Counted from the first letter of the stretch, positions 8,717 to 16,964 are shown. The stretch is 64,000 nt of DNA from Micromonospora rifamycinica (GCF_900090265.1 NZ_LT607752.1:6206001-6270000), one strand, 5' to 3'. The notes: a model not told the origin generated them from the sequence alone. Made by a program: numbers and translations.

Positions 8717-8996
8717 TCGCGTCCGGGCCGGCTGTCGGGTCCGGGCCGGCATGTCACCTGTGGGCCGGCTGTCGGCTTGTCGGGTGCGGGCCGGCTGACA
8801 TCTGCCGGGTCGGCTGTTGTGTGTGCGGAGTTCGGCTGTGTCGGGTGCGGGCTGGCTGTCGCGGCCGGCTCGGCGGCCGACCGGCGGGTGACGAACGGAT
8901 GACCAGGTGGTGGCCGGTGCTCGTCCGACCCTCGTCCGTCGCTTGAGAGTGACCGGTAGGCTGACCCGCGCCGTGCTCCCGACCCCGAGGGTTGAC

Positions 8997-9974
8997 ATGA
9001 AGATCGCCGTGACCGGTTCGATCGCGACCGACCATCTGATGAGCTTTCCCGGCCGCTTCGCCGACCAGCTCATCGCCGACCAGTTGCACAAGGTCTCGCT
9101 CTCCTTCCTGGTGGACGACCTGGTGCTGCGCCGGGGCGGGGTGGCCGCCAACATCGCGTTCGGCATGGGGCAGCTCGGGCTGAGCCCCATCCTGCTCGGC
9201 GCGGTGGGCGCCGACTTCGCCGACTACCGTTCCTGGCTGGAGCGGCACGGCGTGGACTGCGACTCGGTGCACGTCAGCGAGGTGGCCCACACCGCCCGCT
9301 TCGTCTGCACCACCGACACCGACATGTGCCAGATCGCCTCGTTCTACGCGGGGGCGATGAGCGAGGCCCGCAACATCGAGCTGGCCCCCGTCGCGGACCG
9401 GCTCGGCGGCCTGGACCTGGTCCTGGTCAGCGCGAACGACCCGGAGGCGATGCTCCGCCACTCGGCCGAGTGCCGGGATCGGGGCTACGCCTTCGTCGCC
9501 GACCCGTCGCAGCAGCTCGCCCGGATGGACGGCGCGGACGTGGTCGCGCTGATCGACGGGGCCGAGTACCTGATGACCAACGACTACGAGAAGTCGCTGC
9601 TGCAGAGCAAGGCCGGGCTGACCGACGCCCAGCTCCTGGAGCGGGTGAAGGTCCGGGTCACCACCCTCGGCAAGGACGGCGTGGAGATCGCCACCCGGGC
9701 CGGGGAGCCGTTCCGGGTGCCGATCGTCCGGGACGCGCGGGCCGTCGACCCGACCGGGGTCGGCGACGGCTTCCGGGCCGGTTTCTTCGCCGCCCTGTCC
9801 TGGGGCCTCGGGCTGGAACGTGCCGCCCAGGTCGGTTCGCTGCTGGCCGCGCTGGTCCTGGAGACCGTCGGCACCCAGGAGTACGACGTGCGCCGCGACG
9901 TGTTCGTCAAGCGGCTGGCCGACTCGTACGGGGACGACGCCGCCGAGGATGTCCGGCCGCACCTGGTGCCATGA
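8997..9974 (+). CDS. adoK: Adenosine kinase (PfkB family)
   Basis: This 325-residue PfkB sugar kinase closely resembles M. tuberculosis Rv2202c, the unusual bacterial adenosine kinase that converts adenosine to AMP for purine salvage. Shared stretches include AVTGSIATDHLM, FPGRF, HKVSLSFLVDDLV, ASFYAGAMSEARNIEL, ADPSQQLAR and TNDYE. The catalytic loop is DPTGVGDGFRAGF, with the Asp base in GVGDGF. It starts at ATG 8997. A TAGGCT -10-like box lies at 8957-8962. It overlaps the following kinase gene by ATGA. Confidence 0.92.
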   Translation: MKIAVTGSIATDHLMSFPGRFADQLIADQLHKVSLSFLVDDLVLRRGGVAANIAFGMGQLGLSPILLGAVGADFADYRSWLERHGVDCDSVHVSEVAHTARFVCTTDTDMCQIASFYAGAMSEARNIELAPVADRLGGLDLVLVSANDPEAMLRHSAECRDRGYAFVADPSQQLARMDGADVVALIDGAEYLMTNDYEKSLLQSKAGLTDAQLLERVKVRVTTLGKDGVEIATRAGEPFRVPIVRDARAVDPTGVGDGFRAGFFAALSWGLGLERAAQVGSLLAALVLETVGTQEYDVRRDVFVKRLADSYGDDAAEDVRPHLVP

Positions 9975-10471
9975 CGCAGTCGCTGGTCGTGTTCGCCGGT
10001 CTGCCGGGGGTGGGTAAGAGCACCCTCGCCGGGCAGGTCGGCGTCTCGCTGGGCGCCCCGGTGCTGCCGGTCGACCCGATCGAGCGGGCGCTGGCCCGGC
10101 ACGGGCTGACCGGTCACGGGGCGGCCCTGGCCGGGTACGACGCGCTGGCCGGGCTGGCCGGGGTTCAGCTCGGGCTGGGCACCAGCGTGGTGGTCGACGC
10201 GGTCAACCCGGTGGCCGGTGCCCGGGAGCTCTGGTTCGACCTGGCCGCGCGGGCTGGGGTGCCGCTGCGGCTGATCGAGGTGTACTGCGGTGACGAGGCG
10301 GAGTGGCGTCGCCGGGTGGAGGCCCGGCACGCCGCGGACCCGCTCGCCCCGACCTGGGAGCAGACCGGACGGCGCGGCACGGAGTACGAACCGCTGGTCG
10401 GCCCCCGGCTGGTCGTGGACACCACCATCGCGATCGACCCGCTCCCGGCCATCCTGCGTTACCTGGCCTGA
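9971..10471 (+). CDS. Small AAA/P-loop kinase-like protein
   Basis: This 166-residue cytoplasmic protein has an N-terminal Walker A motif, GLPGVGKST, an Asp-containing VVVDAVNP strand and an Arg-rich lid (EWRRRVEARH). This layout is typical of zeta-toxin, gluconate-kinase or chloramphenicol-phosphotransferase-like P-loop kinases. The substrate is not evident. It is translationally coupled to adenosine kinase (ATGA overlap at 9971-9974), which hints at a nucleoside or sugar phosphorylation role, but that is only an inference. Confidence 0.8.
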   Translation: MTQSLVVFAGLPGVGKSTLAGQVGVSLGAPVLPVDPIERALARHGLTGHGAALAGYDALAGLAGVQLGLGTSVVVDAVNPVAGARELWFDLAARAGVPLRLIEVYCGDEAEWRRRVEARHAADPLAPTWEQTGRRGTEYEPLVGPRLVVDTTIAIDPLPAILRYLA

Positions 10472-10583
10472 TCCCGCGCGTCAGGCGTCGCCTGCCCTGA
10501 CCGGGGAAGCGTGTCGGGCGGCGGTCAACGGATGGACCCCGCAGCCCACCCTGACCCCCGTCCTGAACTGGCTCATCACCGCC

Positions 10584-10757
10584 CTGACCCACCACCCCAC
10601 CCCCTAACCCCGCTCCCCACCCACCCCTTCCCCACATCCGCCCCGGTGATCAAGAGGTTGACGTCAAGTTAGTGATCAACTTTGACGTCAACCTCTTGAT
10701 CAACGGGGCGCAGCGGTGGGGCGAGGAGGCGGGGGTGGGGGTGCGGGGTGGTCAGAT
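10584..10757. repeat. Composite element A: C-rich flank, 21-bp inverted repeat, G-rich flank
   Basis: Perfect 21-base arms at 10647-10667 and 10682-10702 enclose a 14-base loop. The left arm begins TGATCAAGAGGTTGACG. A C-rich tract (10584-10646) precedes it and a G-rich tract (10703-10757) follows, so the whole element could fold as one very long stem. It lies in the 611-base gap between the convergent P-loop kinase and TusA genes. It could act as a bidirectional terminator or as a dispersed palindromic repeat. Confidence 0.75.
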
Positions 10758-10839
10758 CGGCGTAGGTAGGACGACCTCCAGGCGCGCCGACCTACTCCCT
10801 GATCAGCGCGCGACTCGGCCGGCAAGAGGGTGACCTAAC

Positions 10840-11082
10840 GCAGCCCCCCGTCCCTGTCCCTGTCCCACCCGCCCCTGTCGATCATGGAGTTATGGCGCCT
10901 GTGAAACGGTCGATATACCGCATAATCGACCACCATAACTCCATGATCGACGGGGCGGGAGGGGACGGGGCGGGAGGGGGCGGGGTTGGGGTGAGGTGGG
11001 GGGCGGGGACGGGCGGGGCAGTGGGACGGGGAGCGGGGCGGGGTGGTGAGCGGGGGAGAGTGAGGGGGTGGGGAGGGGTGGG
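10840..11082. repeat. Composite element B: C-rich flank, nested inverted repeats, G-rich flank
   Basis: Perfect 19-base arms at 10877-10895 and 10933-10951 begin with GTCGATCATGGAGTT and enclose a 37-base loop. The loop contains a second inverted repeat, GGTCGAT (10908-10914) with ATCGACC (10925-10931). A C-rich tract precedes the arms from about 10840. A run of about 130 bases that is almost only G with scattered C, T and A follows (10952-11082). The core shares the pattern GATCAwGrrGTT with element A. No gene is present in the gap. Confidence 0.75.
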
Positions 11083-11340
11083 TCAGTGGGTGCGGCGGAT
11101 GTCGTAGGCGGGGCCGTCGGGGGTGGTGGCGACGAACTCCTGGGCGCGCATCCGGCACCAGGCGGGGATGTCGACGGCGGCGGCCGGATCGTCGGCGAGT
11201 ACCCGGAGGACCGTGCCGACGGGCAGCTCGGGCAGCCGGCGGGCCAGCGCGATCACCGGCAGCGGGCAGCGCTGCCCCCGACAGTCCAGCACCTCCACCG
11301 CTGCGGCCCCCTCGTCGCTGGCCCCGGGCGGGCGGTCCAT
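11083..11340 (-). CDS. TusA-family sulfurtransferase
   Basis: TusA-like proteins relay sulfur as a cysteine persulfide. The core is EVLDCRGQRCPLPVIALAR, with the family Cys-Pro-x-Pro motif, and the fold ends PAYDIRRTH. The adjacent cysteine desulfurase is the likely sulfur donor. I give the ATG at 11340 (85 residues). However, the frame stays open upstream through four 14-residue repeats to a GTG at 11529 that forms a GTGA overlap with the desulfurase stop. That would give 148 residues with a repetitive Pro/Gly/Thr-rich tail at the N-terminus. Neither start has a strong ribosome site. Confidence 0.85.
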   Translation of the reverse strand: MDRPPGASDEGAAAVEVLDCRGQRCPLPVIALARRLPELPVGTVLRVLADDPAAAVDIPAWCRMRAQEFVATTPDGPAYDIRRTH

Positions 11341-11374
11341 GGCGGTGGCCCTGTCGTCGCCCGCCCTGCTCGGC

Positions 11375-11542
11375 GGGCCGTCGTGCCTGGTCGGGGTGGT
11401 CGCAGGCCTACCACCCGGGCCGTCGTGCCTGGTCGGGGTGGTCGCAGGCCTACCACCCGGGCCGTCGTGCCTGGTCGGGGTGGTCACAGGCCCACCACCC
11501 GGGCCGTCGTGCCCGATCGGGGTGGTCACAGGCCCACCACGC
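11375..11542. repeat. Four 42-bp tandem repeats at the desulfurase/TusA junction
   Basis: Units start at 11375, 11417, 11459 and 11501. On the reverse strand each unit reads as HDGPGGRPATTPTR or a close variant, in frame with TusA. The last unit runs into the 3' end of the desulfurase and supplies its stop codon, so the expansion has altered the junction. Confidence 0.85.
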
Positions 11543-12677
11543 CGGCGTCGGCGCGCAGGTCGGCGACGATCCCGGGCAGCTCGGTGAGGAAGCGCTCGAC
11601 GTCGGCCTCGGTGGTGTCCCGGTGCAGCGAGACCCGGACGTTGCCGTGCGAGAGCACCCCCATCGCCTCCAGCACGTGCGACGGGCGCAGCGTCGAGGAG
11701 GTGCAGGAGGAGCCGGAGGAGACGGCGAAGCCGCGCCGGTCCAGCGCATGCAGCAGCGCCTCGCCGTCGACGTACAGGCAGGAGAAGGTGACCAGGTGGG
11801 GGAGCCGGTCGACCGGGTCGCCGACCACCTCCACGTCCGGTACGTCGGCGGCGACCCGGGCGCGGATCCGGTCGACCAGCGGGGTCAGCCGGGCCGCCTC
11901 GGTCGCCGCGTCGGCCGCCGCCGCGCGCAGGCTCGCCGCCGCCGCGACCACCGCCGGCAGGTTCACCACCCCGGGGGTACGCCCGAACTCCCGCTCGTCG
12001 GCCGGCCACGGCGACTCCCAGCGGGTGCCCTTGCGGACCACCAGCAGTCCCACGCCGGGTGGGCCGCCCCACTTGTGCGCGCTGGCGGTCAGCACCGACC
12101 AGCCGGACGGCACCGGAACCCGGCCGACCAGTTGGGCCGCGTCCACGTAGAGCGGTACCCCGGCGGCGGCGCAGACGGCGGCGGCCCCGGCGACCGGCTG
12201 GGCGGTGCCCACCTCGTGGCTGGCCCCGATCAGCGCCGCCAGCGCCACCCCGGGTGAGTGCACCGCCGCCGACCAGGCGGCCTCGTCGAGCCGGCCGAGC
12301 CGGTCCACCGGTACGGAGGTCGCGGTGCCGCCGGCCGCGACGTGCCGCTCGGCGGCGTGCAGCACCGCCGAGTGTTCGATCGCGGAGTGCACCAGCGTCG
12401 CCCCGCTGCGCCGCCGGCCGGCGAGGCCACCGAGCACGGCGGAGTGCGCGGCGTGCGTACCGCTGGGGGTGAAGGAGAGCTCGTCGGGGCGGACGCCGAG
12501 GGTGGCGGCGGTGGCCTCGCGCGCCGCGTCGAGGAGCTGGGCCGCCCGGCGGGCTCGGCCGTAGAGCCGGGCGGGGTCGGCCCAGCCGTCGTCGAGGGCG
12601 GCCAGCAGCGCCTGCCGGGCGACCGGATGCAGTGGCGCGGCGGTGGCGGCGTCCAGGTAGACCGGGTGGGCACTCAC
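11526..12677 (-). CDS. Cysteine desulfurase (aminotransferase class V)
   Basis: This 383-residue PLP enzyme removes sulfur from cysteine as a protein persulfide. The PLP lysine is in SAHKWGGPPG, and the persulfide cysteine is in SSGSSCTSST near the C-terminus. The protein begins with VSAHPVYLDAATAAPLHP. I chose GTG 12677 because this matches the family N-terminus and a TAGCGT -10 box lies 8 bases upstream, a leaderless arrangement. It is followed by the TusA-like gene, so the pair probably forms a sulfur relay for tRNA thiolation or cofactor synthesis. The final residues are encoded by a 42-bp repeat unit. Confidence 0.9.
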   Translation of the reverse strand: MSAHPVYLDAATAAPLHPVARQALLAALDDGWADPARLYGRARRAAQLLDAAREATAATLGVRPDELSFTPSGTHAAHSAVLGGLAGRRRSGATLVHSAIEHSAVLHAAERHVAAGGTATSVPVDRLGRLDEAAWSAAVHSPGVALAALIGASHEVGTAQPVAGAAAVCAAAGVPLYVDAAQLVGRVPVPSGWSVLTASAHKWGGPPGVGLLVVRKGTRWESPWPADEREFGRTPGVVNLPAVVAAAASLRAAAADAATEAARLTPLVDRIRARVAADVPDVEVVGDPVDRLPHLVTFSCLYVDGEALLHALDRRGFAVSSGSSCTSSTLRPSHVLEAMGVLSHGNVRVSLHRDTTEADVERFLTELPGIVADLRADAGVVGL

Positions 12678-12685
12678 GAAAGATG

Positions 12686-12691
12686 ACGCTA
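12686..12691 (-). promoter_or_regulatory. -10 box of a probable leaderless promoter (cysteine desulfurase)
   Basis: TAGCGT on the reverse strand lies 8 bases before GTG 12677, with no ribosome site. It sits in the 171-base divergent gap shared with ctaC. Confidence 0.4.
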
Positions 12692-12848
12692 TCGCGTCGG
12701 GATGGCCAAGATCCCCCCGATGGGGTCGGACAGCGACCCCAACACGGTCGCGCCCGCCATGGTCGAGTAATCTGCGACCGTCGGTGACGCCTTTGCCGTC
12801 GGTGCTGTTGGAAAGCCCCACCGCGGCGCGCTAGGGAGGCAGGACCAG

Positions 12849-13820
12849 GTGGTCGCAAGGAGTTCGGAGGTACGGCCGTCGGCCGTACGGCACAGCGCTT
12901 CCCCCGGAGCCGGTGAGCGTCGGCGGCGTGGTGCTGGCCGGCTCGCCGGGCTCGGCCTCGGCGGAGCTGCGCTGCTGGTTCTGCTCACCGGGTGTGACGT
13001 CGGCCGCTCCGTCGACGGCTTCGGCTGGCCGCAGGGCGGCATCACCCCCGAGTCGCACCGGATGTACGACCTGTGGATCGCCTCCTGCATCGCCGCCCTG
13101 GCGGTCGGTGTCTTCGTCTGGGGCCTGATCTTCTGGTGTGTGGTGCGCTACCGCAAGCGCGGCAACGAGCTGCCGGTGCAGACCCGCTACAACCTGCCGA
13201 TGGAGTTCCTCTACACCATCGCGCCGATCCTGATCGTCTCGGTGCTCTTCTACTACACGGCGGTGGTCCAGACCGACGTGGTGCGTACGACGAAGAACCC
13301 CGACGTCGTCGTCGAGGTCGTCGCCGTCAAGTGGAACTGGCAGTTCAACTACCGCGACGGCCAGGGCCCCGAGGCCAACACCGTGGCGTCGGTGCTGGGC
13401 ACCAGCGAGGTCATCCCGGTGCTGGTGCTGCCGACCGGCCGGTCCATCCGGTTCGAGGAGACCAGCCGCGACGTCATCCACTCCTTCTGGGTGCCGGAGC
13501 TGCTGTTCAAGCGCGACGTGATGCCCGGCAAGATCCGTAACGTCTTCGAGGTCTCCAAGCTGGAGACCGAGGGCGCGTTCGTGGGCCGCTGCGCCGAGCT
13601 GTGCGGCAGCTACCACGCCTTCATGAACTTCGAGCTGCGGGTGGTCTCCCCGGAGGCGTACGACCAGTTCCTGGCGGCCAAGCGGGACGGCAAGTCGACG
13701 CAGGAGGCGCTGACCGCCATCGGTCAGGACCCGTACGCGAAGACCACCCAGCCGTTCGACACCCGGCGGACGAAGGACAACTTCAACCCGGACGACGCGT
13801 CCGCGAGCGCGGGAAACTGA
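12849..13820 (+). CDS. ctaC: Cytochrome c oxidase subunit II
   Basis: Subunit II of the aa3 oxidase takes electrons into the binuclear CuA centre. The 323-residue precursor has an Arg-rich N-terminus and a lipoprotein signal ending LLTGC (Cys49), then two transmembrane helices (about 75-95 and 120-140). The outer cupredoxin domain carries CuA ligands in HSFWVPELL and CAELCGSYHAFM. VKWNWQF is also typical. The GTG start at 12849 follows GGAGGCAGGA. ctaF follows 10 bases later, and the catalytic subunit gene ctaD is absent from this window. Confidence 0.95.
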   Translation: MVARSSEVRPSAVRHSASPGAGERRRRGAGRLAGLGLGGAALLVLLTGCDVGRSVDGFGWPQGGITPESHRMYDLWIASCIAALAVGVFVWGLIFWCVVRYRKRGNELPVQTRYNLPMEFLYTIAPILIVSVLFYYTAVVQTDVVRTTKNPDVVVEVVAVKWNWQFNYRDGQGPEANTVASVLGTSEVIPVLVLPTGRSIRFEETSRDVIHSFWVPELLFKRDVMPGKIRNVFEVSKLETEGAFVGRCAELCGSYHAFMNFELRVVSPEAYDQFLAAKRDGKSTQEALTAIGQDPYAKTTQPFDTRRTKDNFNPDDASASAGN

Positions 13821-13830
13821 GGTATCCGGC

Positions 13831-14259
13831 ATGAAGACCGAGTGGCGTATCTTCCTGATCATCGCCGCGTTCCTGCTCGGCGCGACGGTCCTCTACGGTG
13901 CCTGGACGTACGGCGACTCCGGCGGCCAGGTCGAGTGGGTCGGCACGGTGGCCCTGCTGCTGTCCTTCCTGCTCTGCGCGATGTGCGGTGGCTTCTTCTG
14001 GTTCGTCTCCCGCCGCATCGACCTGCGCCCGGAGGACCGGCCGGACGGCGAGATCGCCGACGGCGCGGGCGAGATCGGCTTCTTCAGCCCCGGCAGCTAC
14101 TGGCCGTTCGGCCTGGCGCTGGCCGCCGCGATCGCCGGCCTCGGCCTGGTGTTCTGGCAGTTCTGGCTGCTCGGCCTGGGCCTGGTGCTGGTCATCTTCG
14201 CCGCCTGCGGCCTGCTCTTCGAGTACTACTCCGGTACCCGGCGCACCGCCGAGCACTGA
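13831..14259 (+). CDS. ctaF: Cytochrome c oxidase subunit IV
   Basis: This 142-residue actinobacterial subunit IV has four hydrophobic helices, beginning at residues of about 6, 39, 90 and 112. It carries the family segments MKTEWRIFLIIAAFL and GFFSPGSYWPFGLAL. It stabilises the aa3 oxidase within the bcc-aa3 supercomplex in the cell membrane. It lies 10 bases after ctaC, in the same transcript, and a strong stem-loop at 14319-14355 ends the unit. It corresponds to Rv2199c. Confidence 0.93.
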   Translation: MKTEWRIFLIIAAFLLGATVLYGAWTYGDSGGQVEWVGTVALLLSFLLCAMCGGFFWFVSRRIDLRPEDRPDGEIADGAGEIGFFSPGSYWPFGLALAAAIAGLGLVFWQFWLLGLGLVLVIFAACGLLFEYYSGTRRTAEH

Positions 14260-14318
14260 CCCACCGGCCCGGCCTGCTGCGAGCCTGCTCGCCGCGCCCG
14301 GCACCGACCCGATCACCC

Positions 14319-14355
14319 GACCGGCCCGCCTCCCCACCTGGGAGGCGGGCCGGTC
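14319..14355 (+). terminator. Stem-loop terminator after ctaF
   Basis: Sixteen-base perfect arms (14319-14334 and 14340-14355, GACCGGCCCGCCTCCC on the left) enclose a 5-base loop, 60 bases after the ctaF stop. Confidence 0.75.
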
Positions 14356-14451
14356 GTCGTTGCCTGCTGCCGTCATTGCCCCGCTTCCGCTGCTTCCGCC
14401 GCTGCTCTGCTGCCCGGCTGCGCCGCTGCCCCGCTGCGGTCTGCTGCGTGC

Positions 14452-14570
14452 CCTCTGCCGTGCAGCCGTCTGCCGTGCAGCCGTCTGCCGTGCGGCCGTC
14501 GGCCGTCTGCCGTCGGCCGTCTGCCGTGCGGCCGTCGGCCGTCTGCCGTGCGGCCGTCGGCTGCCGTCGT
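14452..14570. repeat. Degenerate CTGCCGTGCGGCCGTCGGCC repeats
   Basis: About eight interleaved 12- to 22-base units built from GCCGTCTGCCGTGCGGCCGT fill this part of the 434-base gap after ctaF. No gene is visible in the gap. Short reading frames through it are repetitive Ala/Val/Cys or Arg-rich artefacts. Confidence 0.7.
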
Positions 14571-14693
14571 CGCGGATGATCGACTCCAAAGGGCCGAAGT
14601 AGCGGTCTTCCCGGCACTTGATACCGCTGTTTCGGCTCAGGTGAGTGGATCAGGCAGGCGTGGTGGATGAGTGGATCAGGAAGGCGTGGTGGG

Positions 14694-15104
14694 TTAGGCG
14701 GGCTCGGGCCAGACAGGTCCCTGGTCGGTCCAGGTGACACCCTTGTTGCGGCACAGGCAGAAGGGGTGACCGACCGGGTCGGTGTAGACCCGCCACCCGT
14801 AGCCGTCGGGGCCGACGAAGTCATGCTTCAGGGTCGCGCCGAGGGCCAGGACGCGACGCTCCTCGGCCTCGATGTCATCGACCTCGAAGTCGAGGTGGAA
14901 CTGTTTGGGGTGCTCGCCGTCGGGCCACTGCGGGGCGCGGTACTCCGACACCCTGATGAAGGCCAGCTCGATCTCGCCGAACCGGATACCGGCCCAGTCC
15001 TCGTTGCTGCCCTCCTTGACCGGGCGATCCGTCACTGCGGAGTAGAAGGCCGCCAGCGTCATCGTGTCCGGGCAGTCGATGATGAAATCCGTGAGTCGGA
15101 GCAT
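14694..15104 (-). CDS. VOC family protein (glyoxalase-like)
   Basis: This 136-residue protein has the vicinal-oxygen-chelate fold, with paired beta-alpha-beta-beta-beta modules. MLRLTDFIIDCPDTMTLAAF opens the first half, and HLDFEVDDIEAEERRVLALG opens the second. DPVGHPFCLC is the typical end motif. Such proteins include glyoxalases, dioxygenases and antibiotic-binding proteins. Candidate metal ligands (His in KQFHLD, Glu in FGEIELAFI) are present, but the substrate is unknown. The gene is monocistronic. Confidence 0.85.
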   Translation of the reverse strand: MLRLTDFIIDCPDTMTLAAFYSAVTDRPVKEGSNEDWAGIRFGEIELAFIRVSEYRAPQWPDGEHPKQFHLDFEVDDIEAEERRVLALGATLKHDFVGPDGYGWRVYTDPVGHPFCLCRNKGVTWTDQGPVWPEPA

Positions 15105-15230
15105 CCGGTGATCCTGTCACGCAGCTCAGCGGCCGGAGTCCGGGGCAGGCCGGAGTTCGGGGCAGGCCGGAGTTCGGGGCAGGGTCGGGGCGGTATTCAG
15201 CCGGGGGAGCCGGCGGTGCCCCAGTCGGAT

Positions 15231-15437
15231 TCAGGCCGCGTGACGACCGGCTGGCGACCGGCGGCGGCGGTCGGCCAGGCGGGTGGGCTGGAAGGCGAAG
15301 GTCGCGATCAGCACCGCCGCACCACAGCCGGTGCAGGCCAGCTCGGGGCAGTCGGTGCCGTGGCCGTCGGGGCACGGCGGCACCTCGAACAGCTGAACGC
15401 TCTCGCAGGTGTCGCAGTAGAACTCGCGGTCCGACAC
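15231..15437 (-). CDS. Small zinc-ribbon-like protein
   Basis: This 68-residue protein begins with GTG 15437, preceded by AGAGGGGA. It contains CDTCESVQLF and CPELACTGCGAAV, giving two Cys-x2-Cys knuckles plus two more cysteines, a likely zinc ribbon. The tail is Arg-rich. The family is not recognised. It lies upstream of the VOC gene on the same strand, but a 126-base gap separates them. Confidence 0.65.
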   Translation of the reverse strand: MSDREFYCDTCESVQLFEVPPCPDGHGTDCPELACTGCGAAVLIATFAFQPTRLADRRRRSPAGRHAA

Positions 15438-15540
15438 GGGCGTCCCCTCTCGCTCCGGAAACCGCCGATGGACAGTGCCGCCATCACCGGAAACAGAAAA
15501 CTACTCTCATGTAGTTTCCCACGCCCGGGTGACAATTCCC

Positions 15541-15802
15541 CGCCGCCCCGCCGCCCCGCCGCCCCGCCGCCCCGCCGCCCCGCCGCCCCGCCGCCCCGCC
15601 GCCCCGCCGCCCCGCCGAAACCTCTTGGTCACCGCCGTCGCCCCACGGTTGAGGCGGTGATCAAGAGGTTTTGGTCACGTCGGCGCGGTCTGCTGACCGA
15701 AGGCTCTTGATCACCGGGGCGGGGCGACCGGCGGGGCAGGGCGGGGCGACCGGCGGGGCGGGGCGGGGCGGGGCGACCGGCGGGGCAGGGCGGGGCGACA
15801 GT
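15541..15802. repeat. Composite element C: octamer array, three-armed inverted repeat, G-rich array
   Basis: An array of about nine CCCCGCCG octamers (15541-15618) is followed by arms at 15619-15636, 15653-15670 and 15704-15715. The middle arm (GGCGGTGATCAAGAGGTT) can pair with the left arm with one mismatch or with the right arm over 12 bases, so the two hairpins exclude each other. A G-rich array of GGCGGGGC units follows (15715-15802), complementary to the C-rich array. It occupies most of the 480-base gap between the zinc-ribbon gene and trpD, and no gene is seen there. Confidence 0.75.
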
Positions 15803-15917
15803 GGGGCGGCGGCCTGCGGGTCATGCCGGTATCCGGGCAGCCCGCGCCACGGCATCCCGGCGGGGCTGGCCGGTCCGAGGGCCGGGGATGGTCGGGCGCG
15901 GGAGGGACGGCTGGGGC

Positions 15918-16964
15918 TCAGAGGGAGCGGGCGACCTCGATCCACCGCTCCAGGGTGGCCGCTGCCGCCCCCGAGTCGACGGACTCCGCGGCGCGGGCCA
16001 TGCCGGCGCGTACCGCCTGGGTGAGGTCACCGTCCAGCGGGGTCTGGGTGGCCAGCGCGACGGCCGCGTTGACCAGGACGGCGTCGCGTACCGGACCGGT
16101 CTCGCCGGCCAGCAGCCGGCGGGCCACGGCGGCGTTGTGCGCGGCGTCACCGCCCCGCAGGTCGGCCAGGGTGGCCCGGGGCACCCCGAGGTCGGCCGCG
16201 TCCAGCACGGCCTCCCGGACGGCGCCCCCCTGGGCCACCCAGACCCGGGTGGGCGCGGCGGTGGTGAACTCGTCCAGGCCGTCCTCGCCGCGCATCACGA
16301 TCACCGAGTCGCCCCGGCGGGCGAAGACCTCGGCCATCACCGGGGCCATCCGGGCGTCGAAGCAGCCGACCGCCCCGGCCCGCGGCCGGGCCGGGTTGGT
16401 CAACGGGCCGAGGAAGTTGAACGCGGTCGGCACGCCGATCTCCCGCCGGACCGGACCGGTGTGCCGCATGCTGGGGTGGAACCGGGCCGCGAAGCAGAAG
16501 CCGATCCCGGCCTCGGCCACGCACCGGGCCACCTGCTCCGGGCCGAGATCCAGCGGTACGCCGAAGTGCTCCAGCAGGTCGGCGGTGCCGCACAGCGAGG
16601 AGGCGGCACGGTTGCCGTGCTTCACCACCCGTACGCCCGCGCCGGCCACCACCAGCGCGGTCATCGTCGAGATGTTGACCGTGTGGGCGAGGTCACCGCC
16701 GGTGCCGACCACGTCGACCGCGGTCCGGCGCAGCTCCTCCGGCAGGGTGACCGGGACCGAGTTGTCGAACATCGCCTCGACCAGGCCGGCCAGCTCGGCA
16801 GGGGTCTCGCCCTTGGCGCGCAGCGCGACCGCGAAACCGGCGATCTGCGCCGGGGTGGCGGCACCGGCCATGATCTCGTTCATCGCCCAGGCGGTGTCGG
16901 CGGTGGACAGCTCGTTGCCGCGCAACAGCGCGTTGAGCAGGTGCGGCCAGGTCCGTTCGCCCAT
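15918..16964 (-). CDS. trpD: Anthranilate phosphoribosyltransferase
   Basis: TrpD joins anthranilate with PRPP in the second step of tryptophan synthesis. The 348-residue protein has the PRPP/metal motif VDVVGTGGD, the KHGNRAASS anthranilate loop, and NFLGPLTNPARP near the C-terminal half. I chose ATG 16964, with GGGAGG 9 bases upstream, over an ATG 51 bases earlier. It is unlinked to other trp genes here and sits beside the cytochrome cluster, as Rv2192c does in M. tuberculosis. Confidence 0.95.
   Translation of the reverse strand: MGERTWPHLLNALLRGNELSTADTAWAMNEIMAGAATPAQIAGFAVALRAKGETPAELAGLVEAMFDNSVPVTLPEELRRTAVDVVGTGGDLAHTVNISTMTALVVAGAGVRVVKHGNRAASSLCGTADLLEHFGVPLDLGPEQVARCVAEAGIGFCFAARFHPSMRHTGPVRREIGVPTAFNFLGPLTNPARPRAGAVGCFDARMAPVMAEVFARRGDSVIVMRGEDGLDEFTTAAPTRVWVAQGGAVREAVLDAADLGVPRATLADLRGGDAAHNAAVARRLLAGETGPVRDAVLVNAAVALATQTPLDGDLTQAVRAGMARAAESVDSGAAAATLERWIEVARSL

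Noticed and set aside
15541..15618. CRISPR-like array of short repeats
   Set aside because: The units are contiguous octamers without spacers, and no cas gene is present in the window.
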